Both the position numbers and the translations under genes were made by a program. DNA of 64,000 bases, taken from Ottowia testudinis. Its GTDB lineage: Bacteria; Pseudomonadota; Gammaproteobacteria; Burkholderiales; Burkholderiaceae_C. Of this stretch, positions 26,179-36,217 are shown piece by piece. Every line of letters starts with the position of its first letter. The first letter of the stretch is position 1. The stretch covers positions 1,178,001-1,242,000 of the forward strand of contig NZ_CP071796.1 in the NCBI RefSeq assembly GCF_017498525.1, written 5' to 3'. The notes under the pieces are model-generated. The model was not told the DNA's origin and ran no database searches. It was given only the letters and a program-made list of their open reading frames with translations.

Positions 26179-26505
26179 TCAAAGCAGACCCATGACCTGC
26201 CGCTGATCTGTCCATGCGATTGGAAGAGGTAACTGCTTTTTCAGCCAGTCGGCCGTTACATGCGCGGGCTGCGTACCCTGCACGATGTGCTGCACCAGCG
26301 ATGGATCGATGAACGCCGCATACAGCAGGTGGATGACCCACGACACCGTCACCCCTCGCGCTCCGCCAACGCTTGCACCTTACGCCCCTCTCCACCCAGC
26401 AGCCACTGAGCCCGAGTGTTGGCCTTGCTCAGCATCGCCGGCAATGCTCGCACGCCATCGGATATGCGGCGGTATTCATACGTGTTGCATCCCTCCCATT
26501 GGGCG
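26179..26505 (-). pseudogene. Remnant of a large serine recombinase (C-terminal end, frameshifted)
   Basis: Read on the - strand, the segment gives TYEYRRISDGVRALPAML then KVQALAEREG and a stop; a one-base shift continues as VTVSWVIHLLYAAFIDPSLV and ends HVTADWLKKQLPLPIAWTDQ, RQVMGLL. The helix-turn-helix followed by a PLPxxWxxQR ending is the C-terminal signature I associate with resolvase/invertase-type large serine recombinases. Only about 105 residues remain and the N-terminal catalytic domain is absent, so this is a decayed mobile-element relic. The surrounding bases 25920-26178 and 26506-26653 carry no gene I can support. Confidence 0.6.
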
Positions 26506-26653
26506 GAAATTTAGTTGTTCTACCGTGATTGGCTGGGTATAGTGCCGTCCATAAAGCGACCGCTGCCTGAGGAGAGGCTGGTTGGCGGAGATAGCAGACA
26601 ACTGAGTGGATCCGGCCGCAGAGCTTGGCACCGCACGACGAGGAAGAGGGCGT

Positions 26654-29600
26654 ATGCGAGAACGTCAAGGGCGGGGGAGCGCTTGGCTTTGCCATTCGTG
26701 GGTGGTGCTGTGGTGGCTGGTGGTTGCCATGGCGGGCTTGCTGTTCGCGCCAGTGCTGCGCGCGCAGGAAGCTGACTGCGCAGAAGTCAAGATCGTCATT
26801 GAGCAGAAGCTCTCGTTGGAGCGTCAGGCCTTCGACGCCCACATGGTCATCCGCAACGGGCTTGATGGACAACTGACCAACGTCAAGGTCGAGCTGTTCT
26901 ACAAAGATCAGAACCAGCAGCCCGTGGTGGCAACCACCGATCCGAACGCGGTCGGCGCCACCTTCTTCCAGCGCATCGACCGCATGACCGGCATCAGTTC
27001 GCTGGACGGCGGCACCCTGGCTGGCAAGACCGATGCCGATATCCACTGGCTGATCCTCCCCTCGCAGGGTGCGGGCGGCGATACGGCGAACGGCCGCATG
27101 TACTACATCGGGGCCAAGGTCACCTACACACTGGCCGGCGAGACCACCACCGTCGATGTCACCCCCGACTACGTCGTGGTCCGGCCCCAGCCGTTGCTTG
27201 TATTGGATTACTTCCTGCCCACCGACGTCTACGCCGATGACGCGATGACGCCCGAGGTCGAGCCCATCGTTCCCTTCACGCTGGGCGTGCGTGTGTCCAA
27301 CGTCGGCGCCGGCGTGTCCGCCAAGACCACCATCGAGTCGGCACAGCCCAAGATCGTCGAGAACCGTCAGGGCCTGCTCATCGACTTCCGCATCTTGGGC
27401 GGCTACGTCGGCAATGAGATGTTGGGCAAAAGCCTGCTGCTCGACTTCGGCGATATCCCTGGCCAGCGCGCCAAGGTCGGGCGCTGGGTCATGGAAACCT
27501 CGCTGGCCGGCCGCTTCACCGAATTCAACGCCAGCTTCACCCACGCCGATTCTCTGGGCGGTGCCGTTACCTCGCTGATCAAGGCGGTGCGCACACACAA
27601 GCTGGTGCACGATGTGCTGGTCGATCTGGCCGGCCACGACAACGTCTATGACTTCCTGGCCGAATTCGGCAATGGTTATTGGGTCTACGACTCCAATGGC
27701 GGCGATGCCGAAGTGGTGGATGCCTCCAAGCAGGCCAGCCTGACCAACGTCTCCAACGGCAACCTTCGGTTGACCTTCCCGTCGTCCTCCAACCTGATCC
27801 ACGCCAAGCTGCCGGACCCGTTTAGCGGCAACAAGCCCATCGCCCGCGTGGTGCGCAGCGATGGCAAGGTGTTGCCGCCGCAGAACTATTGGCTGTCCAA
27901 GACCCGCAACGCTGACCTGAGCTGGTCCTACTTCCTGCACGTGTTCGACAGTAACGCCACCGGCGACTACATCCTGGAGTTCGGTCAGTCGACCCAAGGC
28001 AGCATTGCCGGCAGCGCCTACCGGGACAGCAACGGCAATGGTATCCGCGACGCCGGGGAGCCGGCGGAAGGCAATCTTGGCATCGTGCTCAAGGGCGTAG
28101 ATGCCAACGGCCAAAGCATCCTGCGCCAGGGGTATACCGATCCGTCGGGTGCCTTCAGCTTCACCGGCCTTGCTCCCGGGCGCTATCAGCTCGAAGCGGC
28201 GGTCGCCAACGGCTGGGTCGATGGCATCTGGATGGCCGGCAGCGCCGGCGGCACGGCCCAGCCCGGCCTGATCAAAGACATCGTGCTCAACGCGGGCGCC
28301 GCAGGCGTCGGGTACCTGATTGCCAAGCGCAAGCCCGACGCGGAACAAACCACCGATAAAGCCGATGTTTCAATCGTCTTGCAGGCCGCCAAGTCGCAAC
28401 TGCGCGGCGGCGAAGCCACCAGCGTGACGGTCACCGTGCGCAACGCTGGCGAAGCCAGCGCGCAGGCCGTCACGTCCCAAGTAGCGGTTCCCGCCGGCCT
28501 GACGCTGCAAGGCAGCAGCGCCAGCCTGGGCAGCTATGCCGGCGGCGCCTGGACGATCGGTGTCATGACCAAGGGCCAGGTCGCCACCCTGACGCTGGAC
28601 GTCAAGGCCGATGCCGTCAGCGGCACCAAGGACAAAACCATCTCCTGGCCGGCCAGCGTCAGCGCCCGCACCACCGACCCTCAGACCGGAAACAACAGCG
28701 CTTTGTTGGGCCTCACCGTCCTGGCCGACAAAACCAATACCGTGGAGATGTCCCAAACCCTCCCGGCCCAGGCGCGCGTGCTGATGCTGGTGTCCTGCCC
28801 GCAGACCTCGGCCGCTGACCAAGCCGCCTGTGAAACCCAGGTGGCGCAGGTCGCCCAGGACACGGTGGCCGCTAACGTGCACGCGCTGCAGACGGCCACC
28901 ACGCTTGCTGGCTGGAACGTGGCTCAGCGCAGCGGCGCGTACAACCTGCTGTGGCTGCACGGCGGCGCAGACAAGCTAGACGACCCGGCGCTCGCCGAAA
29001 TCCGTGCGGCCGTGCGCCGCGGCGCCACGCTGGTGGTCGATGGCCTGCCGGGTGTGACCGGCGCAGGGCCCAAGGTCAATCAGCTCGCCGACGTGACCAG
29101 CGCCCGCATCAGCTTGCCGGCCATCGGCGACAACCAGTCGGTCAAATTCCCCAACGAGCCGATGGCGCAAGTCGCGGGCGGCACCCTGTACGGCTTGCAA
29201 CTGCAGTCACCGCCGGCCCAACGTCTGGCCGACAGCGCCAGCTCCGGCGCTGCGGTGATTACCAGCAGTACCTGGGGCCATGGCCAGTCCTGGGTCATGG
29301 GCTTCGATCTGCTGGCCAGCCTGCAAGGCCCTGCGGCGAGCTTCTGGGGTGGCTATGTCAGCCAGCAGATCAAGGCCTTCACCCCGATCTCGCGCAGCGA
29401 TCCCGCCTTGGCCGGCGCAAGGCTGCCCTTGCGCACCACTGTGCGCAGCAACGCCGAGACCGGCAGTGCGCCGCAGGACGTCAGCGTCCGGGTGCAGTTG
29501 CCAAGCGGGCTGGGGCACGGCGAGGTGGCTCCGACCCCGTTGCGCGATGAATCGCAGTTGGTCGAATGGGCCTGGCGCCTGGCGCCCGCGCAAGGCGCGT

Positions 29601-31528
29601 CAGGCGATATGCGCCTGACGCTGCCGCAGACTTCGAGGACGCTGCAGGTGCAGACCACGCTACTGGACAGCGCCGCCAGCTCGCTCGACGTCAAAACCCA
29701 GTCGATCATGGTGGTGGGACTGGACAGCCTGACGCCCCAGGTGGGCAATGCGCTGACCGCGCTCATTAGCGGCAACGCGGACACCCTGGCGCTCATCGCG
29801 CAGGCCCGCCAGGCGGCTGATGCCGCCAAAGCCGCACAGCAGCAGAGCGATTGGGATAGCGTGCTAAAGCAACTGGCGACGCTGCAGGCCCAGCTCGATG
29901 CCTTGGCCGGTACGCTGCACAACCTCGCTATCGAACCATTGCGCCTGGACGTGGCACGCTGGATCGGCGTGGCCCAGCAGAACTGGACGCCATCCAACGC
30001 ACCGCAGCCCGCCAAGCTCGTCGCGGTGGCCGGCTCCGGTCAGACCACCGTGGTTTCCACCGCCTTTGCCAATGCGCTGCAGGCGCGGGTCGAAGACGCG
30101 AATGGCCAGCCGGTGGCCGGTGTGGCAGTGCGCTTCAATGCCCCGACGTCGGGCGCCAGCGGCAGCTTCGGCGGTGCTCAGGCCAGCGCGCAAGCCCTGA
30201 CCGATGCACAGGGCATCGCGACCAGCCCGGCCCTGACGGCCAATGGCACCGTCGGCAGCTACGCGGTCACGGCCCAAGTCGACGGGCTGGCGCCAGCAAG
30301 CTTCACGCTCACCAATCGCAGCGGCGGGGTGGTCGACACGCCTGCGGCCTTGCGCATGGTGTCGGGCACGGCGCAGACAGCCCAGATCGGCACAGCCTTT
30401 GGCGCCCCCATGGTGGTGCAGGTGCTCAGCGCCGCCGGCCAGCCGCTGGCTGGTGTGTCGGTGCGCTTCGCCTTCGCCAGCCAAGGCGCCAGCGCCAGCT
30501 TCGCGGGCAACCGGGCCGTGGCCACCGTGATGACCGATGCCAGCGGGCAGGCGGCATCTCCTGCGTTCACCGCCAACCAGACGGCGGGCACCCACCAAGC
30601 CAACGCCAGCGTGACCGGCATGTCCGGTGGGATCTTCTTTACTCTGATCAACAGCCAGCAGGCGCCCACGCTGACCCTGCAGTCGATCGACGGCCTGACC
30701 CAGAGCGCGCCGGTGAACACGGCCTATGGTCAGCGCATCATCGTGCGGGTGGTCGACGCCCAGGGCAAGCCCAAGGCTGGGGTGGCCGTGCAGTTCAGCC
30801 TGCCGGCCAGCGGCCCCTCGGCCAGTTTCGGTGGCAACCAGGTGACCGCCAGCGCGACCACGGGCGCGGACGGCACCGCCCTGTCGCCCGCCTTCGTGGC
30901 CAACGGCCAGCAGGGCAGCTTCCGCGCCGTGATCACCGCCGAAGGCGCGGCCCAGCCGCTGCAGGCCACGCTGACCAACCTGGCGGCGGCCGGCTCGGGC
31001 AAGCAGTTCCAAGGCACCACCGCCACCGGCACCGGCACCGTGACAGCAACGGTCAGTGGCGGCGGCGACACCTGTGTGTTCAACCCCTCGGCCACTCGAA
31101 TGGTGCCGCCGGAAGGCATCTGGACACCGCTGCAGAAGTTTCTGCTGCCGCACGGCCTGTTCGACTTCGAGCTGGTGGGCTGCGAACCGGGCAGCGAAGT
31201 GACCATCAGTACCACCTGGCCTGACCTCAAGGGCATCACCGGCTACATGAAACATGGCCGCAATCCGCTGTCACTGGGGCGCTCCGACTGGTATCTGCCC
31301 CTGGGCCTGAAGATCACGGGCAATACCGTCACCTTCACCATCCGCGACGGTGGCTGGGGCGATGACGATCTCGCCGTCAATGGCGTGATTCGAGATCCCG
31401 GCGGGCCAGTCGTTGACCAGCAGGTCAATGCCATCCCGACGCTGGGCCAGTGGGCGCTGATGCTGCTGGCGGGTCTGATCGGCCTGACAGCCTGGCGCCG
31501 GCGCGCTCTCTTCGCACCTCGCCGCTAA
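26654..31528 (+). CDS. Large surface protein with Ig-like repeats and IPTL-CTERM anchor
   Basis: A 1624-residue exported protein. The signal peptide is about 1-37 (LLFAPVLRAQ). A beta-rich N-terminal domain is followed by an SdrD-B-like/carboxypeptidase-regulatory domain near 450-515 (YRDSNGNGIRDAGEP), a DUF11-like domain, an alpha/beta segment near 700-900, a coiled stretch near 1040-1085, and three invasin-type Ig repeats (about 1115-1450; DANGQPVAGVAVRF, AAGQPLAGVSVRF, AQGKPKAGVAVQF). It ends in IPTLGQWALMLLAGLIGL plus RRR, the IPTL-CTERM sorting signal of Gram-negative bacteria. The start at 26654 has aggaagaggg upstream; the in-frame ATG at 26606 is less likely. It heads a gene run with 10-12-bp gaps ending in a Rhs toxin. 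It probably acts as an adhesin or docking component on the cell surface. Confidence 0.86.
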   Translation: MRERQGRGSAWLCHSWVVLWWLVVAMAGLLFAPVLRAQEADCAEVKIVIEQKLSLERQAFDAHMVIRNGLDGQLTNVKVELFYKDQNQQPVVATTDPNAVGATFFQRIDRMTGISSLDGGTLAGKTDADIHWLILPSQGAGGDTANGRMYYIGAKVTYTLAGETTTVDVTPDYVVVRPQPLLVLDYFLPTDVYADDAMTPEVEPIVPFTLGVRVSNVGAGVSAKTTIESAQPKIVENRQGLLIDFRILGGYVGNEMLGKSLLLDFGDIPGQRAKVGRWVMETSLAGRFTEFNASFTHADSLGGAVTSLIKAVRTHKLVHDVLVDLAGHDNVYDFLAEFGNGYWVYDSNGGDAEVVDASKQASLTNVSNGNLRLTFPSSSNLIHAKLPDPFSGNKPIARVVRSDGKVLPPQNYWLSKTRNADLSWSYFLHVFDSNATGDYILEFGQSTQGSIAGSAYRDSNGNGIRDAGEPAEGNLGIVLKGVDANGQSILRQGYTDPSGAFSFTGLAPGRYQLEAAVANGWVDGIWMAGSAGGTAQPGLIKDIVLNAGAAGVGYLIAKRKPDAEQTTDKADVSIVLQAAKSQLRGGEATSVTVTVRNAGEASAQAVTSQVAVPAGLTLQGSSASLGSYAGGAWTIGVMTKGQVATLTLDVKADAVSGTKDKTISWPASVSARTTDPQTGNNSALLGLTVLADKTNTVEMSQTLPAQARVLMLVSCPQTSAADQAACETQVAQVAQDTVAANVHALQTATTLAGWNVAQRSGAYNLLWLHGGADKLDDPALAEIRAAVRRGATLVVDGLPGVTGAGPKVNQLADVTSARISLPAIGDNQSVKFPNEPMAQVAGGTLYGLQLQSPPAQRLADSASSGAAVITSSTWGHGQSWVMGFDLLASLQGPAASFWGGYVSQQIKAFTPISRSDPALAGARLPLRTTVRSNAETGSAPQDVSVRVQLPSGLGHGEVAPTPLRDESQLVEWAWRLAPAQGASGDMRLTLPQTSRTLQVQTTLLDSAASSLDVKTQSIMVVGLDSLTPQVGNALTALISGNADTLALIAQARQAADAAKAAQQQSDWDSVLKQLATLQAQLDALAGTLHNLAIEPLRLDVARWIGVAQQNWTPSNAPQPAKLVAVAGSGQTTVVSTAFANALQARVEDANGQPVAGVAVRFNAPTSGASGSFGGAQASAQALTDAQGIATSPALTANGTVGSYAVTAQVDGLAPASFTLTNRSGGVVDTPAALRMVSGTAQTAQIGTAFGAPMVVQVLSAAGQPLAGVSVRFAFASQGASASFAGNRAVATVMTDASGQAASPAFTANQTAGTHQANASVTGMSGGIFFTLINSQQAPTLTLQSIDGLTQSAPVNTAYGQRIIVRVVDAQGKPKAGVAVQFSLPASGPSASFGGNQVTASATTGADGTALSPAFVANGQQGSFRAVITAEGAAQPLQATLTNLAAAGSGKQFQGTTATGTGTVTATVSGGGDTCVFNPSATRMVPPEGIWTPLQKFLLPHGLFDFELVGCEPGSEVTISTTWPDLKGITGYMKHGRNPLSLGRSDWYLPLGLKITGNTVTFTIRDGGWGDDDLAVNGVIRDPGGPVVDQQVNAIPTLGQWALMLLAGLIGLTAWRRRALFAPRR

Positions 31529-31540
31529 CAAGCGCAGGCC

Positions 31541-32431
31541 ATGGTGCGTTCGTCGCTTGCATTGCTGGTGGCCCTGGCGGCGCTGGGCACGGCCTGGGCA
31601 CAGACCCAGGTCTCCGAGCGCGCCCTCACCTGCGACAAACAGCCAGAACTACTCCATAACGTGGCGTTCACGGAAACCTCCACCGGCTACAGCGACGCCG
31701 AGCGCGCCTGCTGGCTCGATTGGCCACAAGCGCAGGCATTGGCGCAAGGGCAGGGTGGCCAATGGGTTGACGTGCGTGACGCTGGCGCCATCCGTCGGCT
31801 CGGTCTGCCCGGTGCCACCGCCGTGGGTTTGCCCGATCTGGCCGACAAGACTTTCCTCAGGGGGCAGTCGTTGGTGCTGGTGGGCACGGGCGTCGATCTG
31901 AAGGCCCTGTCCGTCCGCTGCGCCACGCTGCGCCAAGCAGGTCAGTTCAAGGGAGTGCACGTGCTGCTCGGTGGCGTGCGCCGCTGGCGCCAGGCTGGGC
32001 AGCCGATGCAGTCCGATGGCGATGTGTGGCCGGCGGACCAGGCCTCGGCGCAAGAGCTGTGGGTCGGCGCGGCAGACGATCTGTGGCAGATCGCCACCGC
32101 GGGTCTGACAGCGCCTCAGATCGCCAATCTGCCGGTGCCCCGCGATCGGCTGCTTGATCTCGGCGCCGACGCGGCGCAGGCAGTGGATCGGCTCACGTTC
32201 CAGGTCAATGCCGAGCGTCTGCCCATGCCTCGCCAATGGCTGGTGATTGCAGACAATGCCGAGCGCCTGGCGCAGATGCAGGCACTGTGGCGTCAGCGCG
32301 ATGCCAACGGCGCCGCCGATTCCCCGGTGTGGCTCATTGGCGCCTGGCCCGCCTACGCCAGCTACCTTGACCAACAAAAGACCCTGGCCGCCCATGCGGG
32401 CCGGCCGCTGCCGCGACTGTGCGGCATGTAG
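31541..32431 (+). CDS. Exported rhodanese-like protein without catalytic Cys
   Basis: A 296-residue protein with a signal peptide (about 1-20, LGTAWAQ). A rhodanese-fold domain spans about 55-155: QWVDVRDAGAIRRLGLPGAT, SLVLVGTGVDLKALSVRC, VHVLLGGVRRWRQAGQP. In active sulfurtransferases the loop after the LVLV strand begins with Cys; here it reads GTGVDLK, so thiosulfate sulfurtransferase activity is unlikely. The second half is a degenerate domain without recognisable motifs. It starts 12 bp after the IPTL-CTERM gene and ends 11 bp before the next, so co-expression is clear. A structural or protein-binding role in the surface system is the inference. Confidence 0.78.
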   Translation: MVRSSLALLVALAALGTAWAQTQVSERALTCDKQPELLHNVAFTETSTGYSDAERACWLDWPQAQALAQGQGGQWVDVRDAGAIRRLGLPGATAVGLPDLADKTFLRGQSLVLVGTGVDLKALSVRCATLRQAGQFKGVHVLLGGVRRWRQAGQPMQSDGDVWPADQASAQELWVGAADDLWQIATAGLTAPQIANLPVPRDRLLDLGADAAQAVDRLTFQVNAERLPMPRQWLVIADNAERLAQMQALWRQRDANGAADSPVWLIGAWPAYASYLDQQKTLAAHAGRPLPRLCGM

Positions 32432-32442
32432 AGCAACCCGCC

Positions 32443-35400
32443 ATGAAGCCTGCTTCCATCCGTATGCGCCACTTACTGCCACTCGTCAACACGATTCGAT
32501 CGAGCAGGCTCGCCAGCTTGCCTCAGCCGCTGCGATGGCTGCTGGCCTGCTCGCTGCTGGCCTTCGTTGGCATCGCCCAGGCGGCCAACGTCACCGGCAC
32601 CATCAGCTCTAACACCACCTGGACGACCAGCCAGTCGCCCTATGTGCTGCAAGGCGAGGTCGTCGTCGACAACAACGCCATGCTCACCATCCAGGCCGGC
32701 GTTCAGGTGCGCATGGCTGCTGGTGCAAGCTTTACTCTCAAGCAAGGTGCCTTGCAGGCCGTGGGCACGGCCAGCAGCCCGATCGTCATCACGTCTGATG
32801 CTGCGACCCCCAAGCCCGGCGACTGGCGCCAATGGCGCTTGACGGCCGGTACCCAGAGCGCCCAGACCGTCCTGGACTACGTGCAGATGTCCTACGGCAG
32901 CGGGCTGGTCGTCGAAAGCAGCGCACCCGTGCTGAACAACCTGACGCTGCAGAACCACAGCGGGCCGGCGATCAGCATTGATCTGGCGGCTTCGCCCACG
33001 GGCCGCAACCTCAAAGCCACTGGCAACGCCCTGAACGCGATCTCGGTGCCATCGGGCACCATCCGTGGCCAGGTCGTCTGGGGATTGGTCGGCATTCCCT
33101 ATCTGGTGCAACAGGGCATCGTGCAGGTCGGGCAGTCGCCGCTGTCGCTGGAGCCGACGCGGCTGAAGCTCAGTCCCGGTGTGGTGGCGATCTTGCGCTT
33201 GGCTGTAAGCGCACCGGCGCCGGCGGGTGGCCTGGGTATCGACCTCACCAGCAGCGTACCTTCGGTGGCCACCGTGGCCTCGCGCTCCACGGTGCCGGCA
33301 GGGCAGTACGGCGCCGACGTCGAGGTACAGGCCAGGGCCGTCGGCACGACCTCCATCACGGCCAGCCACGCCACCCTGGGTTCGGCGGCGGCCTTCGTTG
33401 AGGTGGTCAACCTGCCGGCGCTGGAGTTGGCGCCCGCTGCGCCGACCATTGGCGTGCAGCGACCCGCCGTCATGAGCGTGCGAGCGCCGCAGGCCTCGCC
33501 GGCCGGCGGTCTCACCGTCACCCTCGGCAATTCAGACAACACCGTATTGCGGGCGCCAGCCAGCGTGCTGATCCCGGCGGGGCAGCAAATCGCGAGCTTC
33601 GAAGTGACCGGCCTGGCCGAAGGGGCCAGCCGGTTGAGCGCACAGGCTGAAGGCTTCGCAACCGGCCTGTCGACGGTGACCGTGCGTGGCAAGGCGCTGG
33701 TGTTGCCCAGCAGCATCGTGGTGGCGCCGGGGGCGCACACGCAGAGCACGGTGCAGCTCACGGAGCCAGCGCCGGCGGGCGGGCTGACGGTGAACCTGGC
33801 CACTGCCGCTTCAGGCACGGCTACAGTGCCCGCCTCCGTGAACGTTCCAGCAGGCGCCAGCCAGGCCAGCTTCAGCGTAAGCGGCGTGGCGCTGGGCACG
33901 ACCCAGCTCACGGCATCGGCCAGCGGGTATCAGGGCACACAGACCACGGTGCGGGTGGATGCCATCTCGATCGACCTGGAGCCTGTAGGCGATCTGGTGC
34001 TGAGCGTGGATCAAAGCCTGAGCAGGAGGGTGCAGCTGTCGAAGGCCGCGCCGGCAGGGGGGGTGACGGTGAAGGTGGCGATCGAGAACACGGCGACCGC
34101 CAGCGTGACGCCGGCCGACGTGTTCGTGCCGGAGGGGCAGGTGTTTGGGTTGGTGCCGCTGACGATCAAGGGTCTGGCGGTGGCGCAGACCAAGCTCAAC
34201 TTGACAGCGCTAGGGTTGATTGGGAGAACCGCTAACGTCAATGTGGCAGAAAAAATAAGGCTGCAGCTGGTCACCACTGGTAACCGGCCAAAAGTGACGG
34301 CAGGCAAGGGCTTGTGGGGCTTTCTAAACGAGATGCAAGTTCAGCGACTGATCAATGGTCAAGCTGCTGGTGGGGCGGAGCCGCTGACAGTAACCCTCAA
34401 GTGCGTGAACGAGGCGATATGCAAGGTGCCGTCGAGCGTGACCATCCCGGCCAATCAAAGCTATGCGTATGTACCCGTCGGCGGTTTGGAGATTGGCAGC
34501 ACGCAGATTGAGGCCACGGCAGCAGGGGCGACGGCGTCGGCGCCAATGCCGGTGGAGGTGATTGCACCGCAGGTGATATTCGGTTATTTGGATGGCACAC
34601 GCAACACGGTGAGTGCGCGAGACGACTTCCGGGTGAACCTGCGCGTGCCGGGAGCTTGGTGGCCAGACAGCGTCTATCCCGTTCAGCCGCTCACGCTCAA
34701 TCTGAGCGTGCCCGATCAGAGTCCGGCGGGCGTGGTCGGGGGCATATACAACCGGGCCGGTGCACTCATTAGCCAGGTGGTGCTGGGCACCGACACCAGC
34801 TACACGGATTGGCTGTACGTGGCGCAGCCTGCGCAGGCGGGCACCTATCGGGTTGGGGTGGATATACCGGGCGTAGTCAGCGCGCGGTCCGAGGTGCAAA
34901 CCGTCACGGCTGGATCTCAGGCGCTGCAGCTGGTCACCACTGGTAACCGGCCAAAAGTGACGGCAGGCAAGGGCTTGTGGGGCTTTCTAAACGAGATGCA
35001 AGTTCAGCGACTGATCAATGGTCAAGCTGCTGGTGGGGCGGAGCCGCTGACAGTAACCCTCAAGTGCGTGAACGAGGCGATATGCAAGGTGCCGTCGAGC
35101 GTGACCATCCCGGCCAATCAAAGCTATGCGTATGTACCCGTCGGCGGTTTGGAGATTGGCAGCACGCAGATTGAGGCCACGGCAGCAGGGGCGACGGCGT
35201 CGGCGCCAATGCCGGTGGAGGTGATTGCACCGCAGGTGATATTCGGTTATTTGGATGGCACACGCAACACGGTGAGTGCGCGAGACGACTTCCGGGTGAA
35301 CCTGCGCGTGCCGGGAGCTTGGTGGCCAGACAGCGTCTATCCCGTTCAGCCGCTCACGCTCAATCTGAGCGTGCCCGATCAGAGTCCGGCGGGCGTGGTC

Positions 35401-36207
35401 GGGGGCATATACAACCGGGCCGGTGCACTCATTAGCCAGGTGGTGCTGGGCACCGACACCAGCTACACGGATTGGCTGTACGTGGCGCAGCCTGCGCAGG
35501 CGGGCACCTATCGGGTTGGGGTGGATATACCGGGCGTAGTCAGCGCGCGGTCCGAGGTGCAAACCGTCACGGCTGCAGACCAGGGACTGAGATTGCGCCA
35601 AGTGAATGGCAGCCCCAAAGTGGTTGTCGGAAAGGGAATGAACAGCTTTGCTCCGGAGCTTGTCTTGCAACGTTTGGTTAACGGCGAAGTAGCCAGCGGC
35701 GCTGATGCAGTTCAGGTGAATTTGAGATGTGTCAATGAAAGTATTTGTAAGGCGCCAGCAACGGTAACGATACCGGCAGGCGGCTATCAAGTGACCGTTC
35801 CCATAACAGGTGTGGACGTCGGCTCGACACAAATTGAGGCAAGCGCTTCGGGGTTTTCGCAGGGTGCCATCACCATCGAAACCGTGGTGCCCAACTGGGT
35901 ATTTGTCAGTGGTCTGCCGAATGCGCTGCAGGTCGGCCAGAGTTACCGAGACGTTCGCGTTTACGCCGAGGTGCCCGGAGCGAACTACTCGGGCAGCTAC
36001 CTCTCGCCCGCGCAGCCGATCACCGTCACCTTCACCAGTTCCGTGCCATCCACCGCCACTGTCGGGGCCACAGGCATGTGGCGAGCAGGTTCTTGGCTGT
36101 CGGACGGCGTCGTCTTGAATGCCATTGCCCCCGGCACCACCACCATCACCGCCAGCGCCCCGGGCTTCAACCCGGTCACCAGCGGCGTGATCACCGTCAA
36201 CCCGTAA
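32443..36207 (+). CDS. Large secreted beta-helix/Ig-like repeat protein with tandem 221-aa units
   Basis: A 1254-residue protein with a long signal peptide (MKPASIRMRHLLPLV to LLAFVGIAQA, about residue 47). An N-terminal right-handed beta-helix-like region (about 48-220) has short repeats such as VVVDNNAMLTIQAGVQV. Ig-like modules follow (LVLPSSIVVAPGAHTQ, SVNVPAGASQASFSVSGVA and related). The C-terminal half has three units of about 220 residues starting LQLVTTGNRPKVTAGKGLWG: the first two are identical even at DNA level, and the third (LRLRQVNGSPKVVVGKG) is diverged. Each unit holds a Cys pair (KCVNEAIC or RCVNESIC) that may form a disulfide. The start at 32443 gives the same short gap seen between the other genes of the run. 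An extracellular fibre or adhesin role is inferred. Confidence 0.82.
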   Translation: MKPASIRMRHLLPLVNTIRSSRLASLPQPLRWLLACSLLAFVGIAQAANVTGTISSNTTWTTSQSPYVLQGEVVVDNNAMLTIQAGVQVRMAAGASFTLKQGALQAVGTASSPIVITSDAATPKPGDWRQWRLTAGTQSAQTVLDYVQMSYGSGLVVESSAPVLNNLTLQNHSGPAISIDLAASPTGRNLKATGNALNAISVPSGTIRGQVVWGLVGIPYLVQQGIVQVGQSPLSLEPTRLKLSPGVVAILRLAVSAPAPAGGLGIDLTSSVPSVATVASRSTVPAGQYGADVEVQARAVGTTSITASHATLGSAAAFVEVVNLPALELAPAAPTIGVQRPAVMSVRAPQASPAGGLTVTLGNSDNTVLRAPASVLIPAGQQIASFEVTGLAEGASRLSAQAEGFATGLSTVTVRGKALVLPSSIVVAPGAHTQSTVQLTEPAPAGGLTVNLATAASGTATVPASVNVPAGASQASFSVSGVALGTTQLTASASGYQGTQTTVRVDAISIDLEPVGDLVLSVDQSLSRRVQLSKAAPAGGVTVKVAIENTATASVTPADVFVPEGQVFGLVPLTIKGLAVAQTKLNLTALGLIGRTANVNVAEKIRLQLVTTGNRPKVTAGKGLWGFLNEMQVQRLINGQAAGGAEPLTVTLKCVNEAICKVPSSVTIPANQSYAYVPVGGLEIGSTQIEATAAGATASAPMPVEVIAPQVIFGYLDGTRNTVSARDDFRVNLRVPGAWWPDSVYPVQPLTLNLSVPDQSPAGVVGGIYNRAGALISQVVLGTDTSYTDWLYVAQPAQAGTYRVGVDIPGVVSARSEVQTVTAGSQALQLVTTGNRPKVTAGKGLWGFLNEMQVQRLINGQAAGGAEPLTVTLKCVNEAICKVPSSVTIPANQSYAYVPVGGLEIGSTQIEATAAGATASAPMPVEVIAPQVIFGYLDGTRNTVSARDDFRVNLRVPGAWWPDSVYPVQPLTLNLSVPDQSPAGVVGGIYNRAGALISQVVLGTDTSYTDWLYVAQPAQAGTYRVGVDIPGVVSARSEVQTVTAADQGLRLRQVNGSPKVVVGKGMNSFAPELVLQRLVNGEVASGADAVQVNLRCVNESICKAPATVTIPAGGYQVTVPITGVDVGSTQIEASASGFSQGAITIETVVPNWVFVSGLPNALQVGQSYRDVRVYAEVPGANYSGSYLSPAQPITVTFTSSVPSTATVGATGMWRAGSWLSDGVVLNAIAPGTTTITASAPGFNPVTSGVITVNP
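34261..35575 (+). repeat. Perfect 663-bp in-frame tandem duplication
   Basis: Bases 34261-34912 recur at 34924-35575 with an offset of 663. I found no mismatch in the lines compared. The unit encodes 221 residues, so the frame is kept. Zero divergence implies a very recent event, gene conversion or an assembly effect. A third copy (35579-36200) is only distantly related. Confidence 0.9.
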
Positions 36208-36217
36208 GAGTGCCGCC

